Positions 1-10,440 of a stretch of 64,000 bases of DNA are shown here, in pieces. Below the pieces are notes generated by a model, which made no database searches, was not told the DNA's origin, and saw only the letters and a program-made list of their open reading frames with translations. This DNA comes from Pristionchus mayeri. Its lineage: Eukaryota > Nematoda > Chromadorea > Rhabditida > Neodiplogasteridae. The position numbers were made by a program, and so were the translations under genes. The stretch covers positions 41,820,520 through 41,884,519 of the forward strand of contig BTRK01000006.1 in NCBI GenBank assembly GCA_036245805.1. Direction: 5' to 3'. Numbering within the stretch: the stretch's first letter is position 1; the number at the start of each line of letters is the position of its first letter.

Positions 1-260
1 TAAGTGGTACCAGGTGAGTACCCACTGGTACCAGGTAGGCACCACGTGGTATAAGAAAGGCACCAAAAGGTACCATGTCAGTACCAAGAAGCATCAGGTC
101 AGTTCTAAGTGGTTCCAGGTAGGCACCAAGTGGTACCAGGTTAGCACCAAGTGGTACCAGGCAATCATTAAGTGCTACCAGGTCAGTACCACGTGGTACC
201 GCTCCGAAGCACAACCAGGGTACCAACAGGTACCAAACAGCATGACATCCGTCATCAGAG
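1..260 (+). repeat. Minisatellite, left arm of an inverted pair
   Basis: Short degenerate tandem units of the form (a/g)gtaccaagtggtaccaggt fill this stretch. The same array occurs in reverse complement at about 790-1015, so the two arms could form a long hairpin. The array reads open in one frame only because the unit length keeps frame; the repetitive W-Y-Q-V peptide it would give is not treated as a gene. Confidence 0.85.
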
Positions 261-423
261 TTGAAAATGCCGGGTATAATAGGGCTTAAAATGCCGTTTT
301 GCCATAGTCGGACACGAAGAATTTTGATTTCAAATACATATTTTGGTTGAATATAATTTTTTTATAAATCAAACTCGGCAAAAGATCAATGCATCGGATG
401 AGATTTAACCTGTGCAGGTTTTA

Positions 424-443
424 ACCCCCCCCCCCCCCCCCCC
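424..443. repeat. Poly-C run between the inverted minisatellites
   Basis: A run of about 18 C residues lies in the spacer between the two inverted minisatellite arms. Such a homopolymer is also a likely site of assembly or read error. Confidence 0.8.
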
Positions 444-786
444 AGTGGTATCAGTACCACCAAGCACCAGGCCAGCACCAAATGGTACCAAGTCCTTTTC
501 ATGCTGGACCAGGTCAATACCAAACCTAACGAGGCCCGTATCAACTGGAACCACCATTAGTGCACTTTCAGTACCGGATAGTACCACTTGGAAGGACTTG
601 GTTTTGCCTGGTTCCGGTATGTCTTCGTCTGGCCTCGTATGGTACGGATCTTGTGCCGTTTGGTACGTGCCAGGAATCACTGGATCAGTTCTTTATGTTC
701 GGCATATGTTGGTATCGACCTGTCTACACATACTCGGAGTGGTACCACGTGACACAGACTGGCTACATGTTGTTACTTACCTGTGA
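444..786. repeat. Degenerate ggtacc-rich spacer
   Basis: This spacer between the arms is rich in ggtacc/ggtacca words that look like strongly diverged units of the flanking minisatellite. No gene is seen. Confidence 0.5.
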
Positions 787-789
787 CTA

Positions 790-1015
790 CACGATGCTGA
801 CCTGGTAGCTATTGGTGCTTGCCGGGTACCACTTGGTGCTAACCTGGTACCACTTGGTGCCTACCTGGAACCACTTAGAACTGACCTGATGCTTCTTGGT
901 ACTGACATGGTACCTTTTGGTGCCTTTCTTATACCACGTGGTACCTACCTGATACCAGTGGGTACTCACCTGGTACCACTTAGTCCTGGTACCACTTGTT
1001 ATAGAGGTTTGCTCA
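790..1015 (-). repeat. Minisatellite, right arm of an inverted pair
   Basis: Reverse complement of the array at 1-260. Long stretches of the translated repeat are identical between the two arms, which points to a recent inverted duplication or to gene conversion between arms. Confidence 0.85.
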
Positions 1016-1029
1016 AGATTCCAAGACAT

Positions 1030-1720
1030 GGAAACCGATCTGAGAACGGAAACCGCCGTAAAATTTGCAACCTCCAAAAATTTTTAAAAAAATCGGATAA
1101 CCAGTGCGTAAAAGTTCTCGGAACGAGTTATTGTTTTCATTTCAGAGCTTATTTAAGTTTTGTGAATAATTATGAGATCAGTGGTCGACATTTCAAAAAA
1201 TTGGGACTTCCTTGATGGCGAAAATATGCAATTCGGCACACTTTGGCGATCCCAATGACCTAAATGGTTCACGGTTTTGGAACTGAAAATTTGACCCTGG
1301 GGTACTTTTACATGCTGAATCGAATGCGCACAATTAAAAAACTCCCTCCCACGGAAAATTTTTCAGGGCGGAAATTTTAAGAATTCAAAGGCTCATAACT
1401 TTTTTCACAGATGAGCTAACATTTTACTTCCAACAGTAAACATGCTTATCTCGTCTAGATCTTTCAGAATTACTATACATGTAAGGGGTTTGGATGAGCC
1501 GTTCAAAAAATACAAAAACCGACCGCCCAACTTCAGCGAAAAACGCAAAATGAGGGGTTCGAGATAGGGCTTCCTAAGATCGATTTTCGAACTCTACATG
1601 AAAAGTTACCCCTCAGGACATATTAAAATCAACTCTTTATTTTTCGTTGTACGGCCTATAGGTAGTTGCTTAGTTTTCTCAGAAAGTCTCTCTTAAATAT
1701 TTTTAAAAAGCTTAATTGGT
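1030..1720. repeat. Single diverged arm of the 27-29.7 kb palindromic repeat family
   Basis: Blocks here match the palindrome at 26950-29690. They include a segment with atcgagatctttcagaattac-like sequence, a ccgacc...gcg...aaaatgagg(g)gtc block, a gttacccct block, and the terminal ttatttttcgttgtacggcc at about 1636. Here the arm is alone, without a mirrored partner, so this is a solo or truncated copy. No transposase is seen. Confidence 0.65.
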
Positions 1721-1734
1721 CATAATATGCACTG

Positions 1735-3380
1735 TTGACAATAAGAGTAACTATGATACATGAGAAAATTTACCTCTTCCTTGATTTTTCAGATGGTTTC
1801 CGGCTCGAAAATGGAGTAAAAGAGCAGAACATTGCAGAAAAGATTGCTAACATTTCGAGCTGTTTTTTATCTGTCGCACCTTGTCTTTCCATCGGCGTGG
1901 CAATGATTGGCGATGACGAAGAGTCTTCAGAGCTACTTCTCCTAAATGTAAAAGCCAACAATTTTTCGATATGTATCTCACGATTCAATCTCTCTCGATC
2001 TATCGAGAGGTAAGAGATATGGAGATATTTCTCCCGAAATCAATCGATAGATATTTTATTGCGCATTTACTAGAAAATACTTCCATTTGCATCGACTTTA
2101 TTATCGTACATCAAGTTGTAAACTTTTAAATCGCATATTATTTTCGAAATCGAGAAACTTTCTGCAGGATCCCCACTGCCTCGAATGGATACACCGACGC
2201 GGATATTATTACGTCAAAGAACGCACACCTTTGCTTATATATTTCACAGCATTGCTAACAACGGTAACATTTAAATATAATTAAATGCAGTACAAACACA
2301 ATAACATATTTTTTCCGACCATCTTGGATGGAGAAACTCCGCTATTGATAGGTCATTCCGGATTTGAAGCTCAGTGAATCCCCTCGTAATGTTTGCTTCT
2401 TACTAATTGTGTGTTCGCCTACTGTCCCAGTTTTGAAAATAATTAAACATTCCTATCATATCGCATGGCAAGAATGATAGGAGTTCCAAATGTCAAAAGC
2501 AAATTAAGAAATGCATATTTAGAATTAATACTTTTTAAAATAAATTTAGCTCGTTATTCTCGCTTCCACTATCGTGCTGACCTTGTTCGCTCATATGTTC
2601 AGCTATCTTCACAAAAATGTGAAATTCCACAAAAAAACTTACAGTGAACTTTTCCATTTCAGTCTTCGAAAAGAAGTATTCGATCTACCCAAATGATCTC
2701 GTCGTCGCTCAGAAATTTGTTTCTACAGGTATTTTGTGGAACCTTGTCCGCCATATTTCGAAAAAAAGGCACGATTGCACGATCTCTTCATTTCCAAACT
2801 CTCAGCCTCTCACACTCTCAGCCGATTAAGGGCCAATGAAAAATGAATGTGGGGGGAAATGAATAGGGTTCTCTCTTGTGGACAATGGGACGATTACGCA
2901 AATCCATTTCAAACTAACATCCATTTCAAACTACGAATTGCAGATTGCAATGCCCTTCTGGTTACTCGCCATTCCCTGCGTGGGATTTCTAATCGGAATA
3001 ATTTTCGAGAATTTGCTAAGCTCGCGTAGGCATAAGCGTTCCTAATAATTTTATCAAGGGAATATGCAGGAGCGCTTCTATTTTTATACCTCGCGACTCA
3101 CCTGCACTCCGTCGGTCACAGTCTAATATTGATATCGCTCTCGCCAACTGTCAGGAGAGCGTTCGCCATGTCCTTTCAAATTCGCTCCCGAATGGTTTGT
3201 TGGTCGAAATTCAGATTACCGTTTATTCCGTGAGGAAAATACGCAATTAGTCGCAGCGGCGCATTGCAAGAGCTATGAAATGATATATTTTTAACTTTCG
3301 AAATTATCTCTACGCTCAAGCTGTGAAGCTAATATGTGAAATGAAGAGATCCTGCCCGAATTTCAGAAAATGTTAACTTC
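1735..3380. other. Unassigned intergenic DNA
   Basis: Only short open frames (60-90 codons) with no recognisable motif and no convincing exon chain occur here. I see no gene. Confidence 0.5.
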
Positions 3381-3384
3381 ACCT

Positions 3385-3414
3385 CGATTGCGCGCGCCAC
3401 GGCGCGCGCAATCG
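3385..3414. other. Perfect GC-rich hairpin downstream of the Helitron ORF
   Basis: A 14-bp perfect inverted repeat (cgattgcgcgcgcc / ggcgcgcgcaatcg) with a 2-nt loop. It lies about 95 nt beyond the Helitron stop codon on the minus strand. Helitrons carry a short GC-rich hairpin just before their CTRR 3' terminus, so this is a candidate 3' hairpin. I could not find a clean CTRR end right after it, so the element boundary is not fixed. Confidence 0.5.
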
Positions 3415-3506
3415 ACTGGCGTGCGCCGGGTCGTTTTCTTAGTTGGCTAGCTTTCAAGTGTCCCCATAGGTTTCTCAACTCATCGATTTATTCTTTCGCA
3501 ATTTAT

Positions 3507-5054
3507 TCAGAGAACTTCTTCGAATACAATGTTTGTCTGTCGATTAGAATCAGCTTGAACAATTAAACCTTCCTTTGAACGAACTCGGGAAAGAGCAACG
3601 TATAATTGACCGTGAGAGAATACTTCCGAAGGGATCCAGAGGCCAATGTTAGAGAAGGACTGACCCTGGGACTTGTTAATGGAGAGGGCATACGAATGGC
3701 GAACGGGGAATTTAGTACGTCTAACTTTGAAGGAAAGGTTCTTATCATGATAACAATCGATACGGGAAATGACAGCAAATTCTCCCTTTCGGTCGCCACA
3801 TGCGAATCGACAACCGAGGGAGCGGGGTCCTAGATGCTCTACGATAAGTCGGGTACCATTGCACAGGCCGGCAGAAACATCTAGATTCCTCTGCAGCATG
3901 ACAATAGAGCCCTTCTTCAGCTTGAGAGTGTGGGGAGGGAGAGTAGAGGGAGACATATTATTGAGGAACTCAGTGGGGTATGTGGTGTGATCGGATGGTT
4001 CATCAGATACGACCTCATCTCGCGAGATAGATCCTCTCTTCCCCAAGCATCCGCCCATGTACATCGTCATTCAGACGGGTCACATCCACATTCTTAGGGG
4101 TCAGAATGACCTTCTCGCAAGGGTCAGTGGAAGGGTCGACTACTTCCCCGAACACTTTTTCGACGATGTTTCCATCGCACATGTTCGAGAGGGGAAGAGT
4201 CACCTTTGACTCAGCATCATTCGCAGATCCGTCGCCCACCTTGAGGAGGAATTCAATCCATTCGGTATCTCCCGAAGTGGCTCTCATGTTTGAGATGAGA
4301 GTGAGGGATCGGAACTGACTCCAGAGAGGAGATCTCTTGATGCACGCATCGACTTGATCGGCTCTCGTTCCCTTCTCCACCACCGGGAGAATATGGCGGA
4401 AGTCTCCACCGAGAATGATTAGTTTCCCTCCAAATGGTCGATCGATCTGGGTGATGTCCCTGAGAACAGCATCGGCTGTGTTCAGCGCCGCCTGGAAGAA
4501 TGGGGATTGTATACTTTAAGTGATGAGTAAATAGAGGGAATCTTACCTTTGGGATCATCGACGATTCGTCCCAGATGATGACGTCATTTTCGGCAAGTTA
4601 CTTGGCGTCCTGTTCTTGTCTTCTATGGTTGGAGGACTCGCACCGATTGCTGATATTGAGCTTGAAGAGAGAAGCGGAGGTTCGACCGCCTGGGAGAAGA
4701 TTGGCTGCGATTCCTGTCCAGGCAGTGCAGACAACCTAGACATGAAGATTATATTGAACTGAAAATGTAGATGCAAAAATCTCACCTTAAGTCCATTTCC
4801 GACGAAGATGTTGTAGAGTGTGGTGTAGAGGTACGTCTTCCCGCTTCCACCCGGTCCGTCAAGGTGAAAGAGACGGGGGGAGAAAGGCATCCTCCAACAC
4901 TCCCAGAATCGCGTCAGCAGCGGCTTGTTGCTGAGGGTTCAGAGTCACGTAGAGTCTCGCGCCTTCCGCAGCACAACAAGCGGGATTGGCAAGGTTGAGG
5001 TTTCTGAGTGGAGGGCGGACGGCTGGCTCAGGAACGAATCTGGAGAAAAGTTTC
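3507..5054 (-). pseudogene. Helitron RepHel, Pif1-like helicase half, disrupted
   Basis: Exons 4786-5054, 4547-4735 and 3507-4491, with short introns (50 and 55 nt), continue the Rep half through a 60-nt intron. Motifs in order are Walker A GPGGSGKT (about 4834-4857), Walker B IIWDES, GGDFRHILPVV, and C-terminal INKSQGQSF and LYVALSRV, all diagnostic of the SF1B helicase that unwinds the donor strand. Three lesions are visible: a one-base excess in a run of six C residues at 4875-4880 just before Walker A, an in-frame TAA at 4598-4600 before Walker B, and a frame change near 4012-4035. Any of these would block full-length product. Confidence 0.88.
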
Positions 5055-5114
5055 CTGCCCTGAAAGAGAGAATTTTATATTTGTTCATGCAAAGTTATCA
5101 ATATGCAGAATCAC

Positions 5115-8100
5115 CTTCGGAATCGATCAGTAATATCGAAGTAGGCGAGTGCCTCAGCCTCCTCCTCTCCTGCTCCCATATGACGGTAATCCTCACTGAG
5201 ATCCCTTTTCATTGCTTCCCAGAGTGCCTGTGGGTCGTGGATCTCATTGAAAAGAAGAATGGCAGTGAAGGCGGATCGGAGAGCAGCGGGGACTGAGTGG
5301 CCAGCCCATTCCTTTAGACACTGGAGATACTCACTGTCGTCCTTAAGAAGGCCGTGAGCCTTTGCTGCTTCTCCGAAAGTGGGGTAGGTCACTGGCACTC
5401 CGTTGGTATCCGAGACAGTACGGAGATCCTCGAATGAAATCGGTCCCTTGATGTTGAGGAGGAGGATACGGAGGTTGAATCTCTCGGTATCGAGGGGAGG
5501 GACCGTATACATGCGTCCGATCTGTCTAGTTCCGCTCTTTCGCTCACTCCATTGGCCGTTCTGCTTAGTGAAAGTGAAGCGAGTGGGGAGGTCGAAGTAG
5601 AAGAATTGGCGAGAATCGACGAAGGAGGGAGGGATGGTGCCACTATCGATAGTCTCCGCAGACTCCCTGTTCAACTTGAACCATGCTGTGAGAGTAGTAT
5701 CTTTGGCAGCCCTAGCTCGAAGCTGCTCAGGAGGCTCGTTGGGGTCGAAGGTGACCTCTTGGAAGTTCGGTTCGTGAACGGCCAAGCGGTACACAGTGTC
5801 CGATTTCCTTTCGTTCTTGAAGCCGAAGATGTGATGGATTGCCTCTGGGGCGCACACATATCGGGCATCGAGATGGGCACGGATTTCATCAACGATGACT
5901 CCGTCCCCGTCCCTCTGTCCGGTACGGAAGAGGCTGAGAGAGGCGCGATCGGGCCCTTTGTAGACGTACTTGAATAGATACTTCACTGCCTCGATAAATG
6001 CGCAGATTTCGACATTGGCGTGCGCATTGTATGTCAGCAGGAAGTACACATTGTAGGGCACGATGTGACGGTTGTCGTGGTTATGGCCTCCGTACTCGAC
6101 TACACTCCCGTCATCCCTCCTACGGTACTGAGGGTATCCGTCGACATCGAGATTTGTACTGTCCCGGAACTCTTTGGGGAAGCGTTTGGAGCATTGCCCA
6201 TCTCTCATGCATGGTGACTCTGGATTGAGTGCACCGCAAGGTCGGTGGAGCATGTTCGTGGTGACGATGTGATACAGCTCCGGGTCCGTCTCGGGATCAG
6301 GGATCTCCGCTTGGACTAACCTGTCGACGTCCTCGGGAGTGCGCGGCTTTGTGTCCTCACTCATGATGAGGAGGATGTGAACGTGAGGGAGGCCTCTCTT
6401 CTGCCACTCGAACACTGCGATATAGGCAATGACGCGGCCGAGCTTGTGGCGATGGAGCAGATCGTCGAATACCCTGTCGACCTGATACACGCAAATTAGG
6501 ATAGTCAATTGAGAAGAGAGAGTTAATATTTAACTCACCTTTAGTTTGAAGACCCTTGAGATGAGATCAGGTCGATCAGAGGCAGTCTGACCGGGCTCGA
6601 GATTCTCGGTGATCTCCCTCCACGCGGGGTTGCACGTGAAAGTAAAGAAGATGTCGGTCTTGCCGTATTTGGAGACAATCGCCATCGCGTCTTGGAAGTC
6701 CTGGGTCATCGCTCGAGGACTACCCGGATGAGTCGAAGGGAGGATGGTCCTCTTTCCCGGAACATCAGAATCTCCCGCAAGATAGTCCTGAAAAATCAAA
6801 GCATGGGAATCAAACTTTGAGAAATTGTATTTTGAAAATTGTTTTAATTTTGCATACCTGTACAGCCCGGTAGGAGGCGCTCCGAAGCTGATTTTGGTTT
6901 GAGCGGAAATAGTTGAGTCTATTTTGTTCGATCTAAAATGGATGGGAAGTTAGATATATTGAGGTAGTAAAGCGAATTCTAAGTGAAAATGTACTTACCT
7001 TGACCCAGGAGTCCACGGCGAACTGCTGGAAGAGGGCTTTTCCATGGTGGATGGGATTGAATTGTCCTTCTCGCACCATCATGAGGTAGCTGTAGTACTC
7101 CTTCTGGGTGATTCGAGTCCTCTTCCTGCCCGATGGCTTCTTCTCTAGTTCAGGGTGCCACCCGTCCTTTCCCGTGGGGAAGAATATGGGATAGGTGAGG
7201 GGATCGCAGATCTTGTCGATATCCCGAATCGTCATGAGTCCTCCCCCTCTAGGATGTACTGCCAGAGATCGAGTGACAGGCACATCGTCGTCTTCACCCA
7301 CGTAGACAACGGCCACTTCATTTGCTTGGGGCACATTGTATCTACGGGGATCCTTAGACGTAGAGGTATCAAAGATCATGCGGACGGGGGCAGCTATTCG
7401 GCCTTCTTCGGCTGCATTTCTCTCCTCATTCTCCTCCACCTCAGCCAGCATTTTGTAGGCCTGGGCATAGGGGTTAACCCTTGATATCAGGCCGCTGAGA
7501 TCAGCCATCACTTGAGGATCACAGTTCACATTGGCGAGATTACCCAGCCTCTCACTGGCTGCTTGGGCGGTATCCAGAATGTAGATCTGACCGTAAGATG
7601 TTCTCTTGGCAGGTTCTGGATGAAGGGGACCGGCAAGATGGTACACCTGCCCGTGAGTACGGAAGCAGAATGGGCCACGTCCCCTCGGGATATCGAGCTG
7701 AGCGCCCATGGAAGCCATTGATAAGGCAGAGTTAAACTGCCGAATGAACTTCTGGAAGTTCTTGGCTTGAGGAGAATCATCGAGGAGGAGAGTGCGGATT
7801 TGGTCGGGGAAATCAGAGAATTTGTCCTCGATTGTGGTTGCCAAACCGAAGTTACAGCACAGATTGATTTTATCTGTGCTTCCACTCACTTCTCCTGCAG
7901 AGGGATTACGGTAGAAATGAGATATCGAATTGCTCCGCATTAATATTCCTTCAATTAGCGAAAGAACATGGAGAGAGCGTAGAATGGAAAGAGATATTTC
8001 ATAACAGCATGGAATGTTCTAGAATCTCCTGGATTTTCTGAGCAATTTCTGAGGCGCTCTCTCCATAGCACACACTATCTCGTTTCCTATGATCGGCGAA

Positions 8101-8490
8101 AATCACGCAAAATGCACCGTCATATTGGATAACGGTAATATTAAACTTGGTGTACCTGAGAAGAAGCGGGCCCCGCAGTTGCTGCATGTGGTGTCCATTG
8201 CGCCGAGATAATTCGGCTCTGTCACCGGTCTTTCCCTCTCCTCGTTCCTGTGTGCTTTCATCCTCTCTCTATGATCCATCCTTCTTTGTCCTCTTTTTCC
8301 ATTCGTTTCTTCCTCTCTCCTCCTCCTGTCTCGTTCTCTATCCCGTTCTCTGACCTCTTCTCTCTCCTCTTCAGTCATTGATGCTCTTCTCTTCCTCTGC
8401 CTTTCCTGATCTGCGGTGCGTCTCGTTTCCGTCTGCTGCGGATTTTCGCTCGCACGGCGTGATCTGCTCCTTTCCGCTTCAGCAGTGTTT
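5115..8490 (-). pseudogene. Helitron RepHel, N-terminal region and Rep endonuclease half
   Basis: Exons read from splice sites: about 8156-8490, 6999-7894, 6858-6932, 6539-6787 and 5115-6481, with introns of 261, 66, 70 and 57 nt that join in frame. The first exon is a charged basic stretch ending in a CxxC knuckle (CSNCG). It joins a CC-containing segment and an FRTHGQVYH motif typical of the Helitron N-terminal region. The Rep part shows FFTFTCNPAW, then GLPHVHIL (HUH motif H-V-H, about 6371-6394) and KYLFKYVYKG with two tyrosines (about 5966-5990), the nicking and ligation residues. Known Rep proteins of this family cut and join single-stranded DNA during rolling-circle transposition. This half looks intact; the translation start is unresolved because the junction to an upstream ATG exon near 8755 does not keep frame with a good donor. 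Confidence 0.88.
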
Positions 8491-8949
8491 CTGAATTATT
8501 TAATACTAAGTATAGATACTTATGGTAAAAAGTGGTGTTAATGAACTTAGGAATGCACTAACCACGAATTAAGTTTTATCTCTATTATGCTAATTACAAT
8601 CTCGGTTCCAGTGAACAACATTAAATAAGCTTTCACCTCAGCCGTGAGCGAGTTCTGCTGGCGATTGGCTCCTATGATACGGACGGAGAGGGAGGAAGGT
8701 TTATGAGATGAGCATCGGTTGGTGGGGCGTCGTTGGACGAAGTGGACGGATCCATGTTTTTGTAGACTATTGACTACTGTTAGAGTTCCTTGTCTAGTGC
8801 TTTCCTTATATCACTTTTCATGGGAAATTTCCTGAACTTTCTGGAACTTTCGAACAATCGATTATAGAAAGATCTAGTACGCTCTGGAACTTTCTATGAG
8901 GGTTTCGAAACTCTTGACTTTAAGAGGACACCTTACAACATCGGCAAAA

Positions 8950-9035
8950 GGTCCCTTAATCGCGCGGGATTCGAACCCCCAGTGTCATTAGTCCAACTCC
9001 AACCATCAACCTCTCAGCCACGAGGGCTCAGCGGG
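8950..9035 (-). pseudogene. tRNA-like sequence, type II (Ser/Leu-like), degenerate
   Basis: On the minus strand a perfect box A (TGGCTGAGAGG) is followed by a perfect box B (GGTTCGAATCC) at type II tRNA spacing. The acceptor and anticodon stems do not pair properly, so this is a tRNA pseudogene or a SINE head rather than a working tRNA. Confidence 0.55.
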
Positions 9036-9202
9036 AGAGGAGGAACTTCCGGGTTATGATGGAAGGAGCGCGCGCTAAAGTCCAATGTGAAATTGCTGCT
9101 ATTCATGCTCGCTTCAAAAGATCTTCTAGAATGTTTTATATTCTTTGCCGCACCTATGCAGAAATGCCTACATTTCTTTTAAATCACTGATTTGAATGTT
9201 CC

Positions 9203-9385
9203 GGAACATTCTAGAAGCTTTGGAACATTTTCGAACTTTCTGGAACATTCTAGAATCTTTGGAACATTTTTGAAATTTCTGTAACATTCTAGAAGCTTTG
9301 GAACATTTTCGAATTTTCTGGAACATTCTAGAAGCTTTAGAATATTTTCGAACGTTCTGGAACATTCTAGAAGCTTTGACCCATG
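9203..9385. repeat. 39-bp tandem array with heat-shock-element geometry
   Basis: Five units start at 9203, 9242, 9281, 9320 and 9359, an exact 39-bp period. Each unit contains gaacattctagaagcttt, that is GAAnnTTCnnGAAnnTT, the alternating pentamer layout bound by heat shock factor trimers. Similar words occur at 8007-8030 inside the Helitron's first intron, at 8825-8860 and at 9122-9140. Confidence 0.85.
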
Positions 9386-10215
9386 GATAATTATCGATTG
9401 GTATACTGTAGCCCACCTAATGCTAATTATTGATTGGCATACGGTAATTCAAAGATCAAAGATTAAAATCATAAATCTGACCCACGGAATAAGAGGTGAC
9501 CCACGGCTAATTATCGATTGGTATACGGTAGTTGACCCAATGCTAATTATCGATTGGTATACGGTAGTTGACCCAATGCTAATTATTGATTGGCATACGG
9601 TAATTCAAAGATCAAAGGTCAAAGTCATAAATCTGACCCACGGAATAACAGTTGACCCATGGCTAATTATCGATTGGTATACGGCAGTTGACCCAATGCT
9701 AATTATTGATTGGCATACAGTAATTCAAAGATCAAAGATCAAAATCATAAATCTGACCCACGGAATAAGAGGTGACCCACGGCTAATTATCGATTGGTAT
9801 ACGGTAGTTGACCCAATGCTAATTATTGATTGGCATACGGTAATTCGAAGATCAAAGGTCAAAGTCATACATCTGACCCACGGAATAACAGTTGACCCAT
9901 GGCTAATTATCTATTGGTATACGGTAGTTGCCCCCAATAATAATTATTGATTGGCATACGGTAATTCAAAGATCAAAGGTCAAAGTCATAAATCTGACCC
10001 ACGGAATAACAGTTGACCTATGGCTAATTATCGATTGATATACGGTAGTTGCCCCCAATAATAATTATTGATTGGCATACGGTAATTCAAAGATCAAAGG
10101 TCAAAGTCATGAATCTGACCCACGGAATAACAGTTGACCTATGGCTAATTATATCGATTGGTATACGGTAGTTGACCCAATGCTAATTATTGATTGGTAT
10201 ACGGTAATGGATTGA
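9386..10215. repeat. ~120-bp satellite with internal ~35-bp subunits
   Basis: The word aattattgat recurs at 9424, 9581, 9701, 9821, 9942, 10063 and 10185, a period of 120-122 bp with one extra 35-bp subunit in the first interval. Each unit holds two or three copies of taattatcgattggtatacgg and one block aagatcaaaggtcaaagtca. The frame stays open for 176 codons in part of the array because 120 is a multiple of three; no real gene is inferred. Confidence 0.9.
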
Positions 10216-10440
10216 TGCCTTCCTAACGTCATCCCTCCCTCCCCTCCCTATTTCGCAATCCGGTCAGACGGAGTCACACTGCGCTTTATATATAGGTATT
10301 GATATTTACTTTTCCAGATCTACTGCTTACCAACCTTTCTCATGAATTCTCCGAGATTGTGATCCAGAAACGTCGCCCCAGTTCTGTTAGCCCTTTTATT
10401 TGCCTAAATTATATTTACTATTGATTATTTTGGCAACATT
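10216..10440. other. Spacer downstream of the sulfotransferase gene
   Basis: Short AT-rich spacer between the satellite and the sulfotransferase stop codon. It would contain that gene's 3' UTR; no other feature is seen. Confidence 0.5.

Larger units (their letters stand above)
3385..8760 (-). mobile_element. Helitron rolling-circle transposon, decayed autonomous copy
   Basis: The minus strand carries the Helitron gene set in order: a basic N-terminal region, a CxxC zinc knuckle, a HUH-type Rep domain with two tyrosines, and a Pif1-like superfamily 1B helicase. A GC-rich hairpin follows the stop codon. The 5' (high-coordinate) end is not resolved. A possible first exon starts with ATG at about 8755, and the HSE-like array at 9203-9385 may belong to the element's 5' region. 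At least two frameshifts and one nonsense codon in the helicase half mean this copy is not autonomous as it stands. Confidence 0.9.

Noticed and set aside
14..289. Repetitive W-Y-Q-V peptide frame and its inverse at 787-1077
   Set aside because: Product of the minisatellite unit length; no splice or start context and no match to a protein family.
8950..9035. Functional tRNA-Ser or tRNA-Leu
   Set aside because: Type II spacing and boxes are present but the anticodon and acceptor stems do not pair.
9420..9950. Long open frame (176 codons) on the plus strand
   Set aside because: It lies wholly in the 120-bp satellite. The unit is a multiple of three, so one frame stays open and gives an internally repeated peptide.
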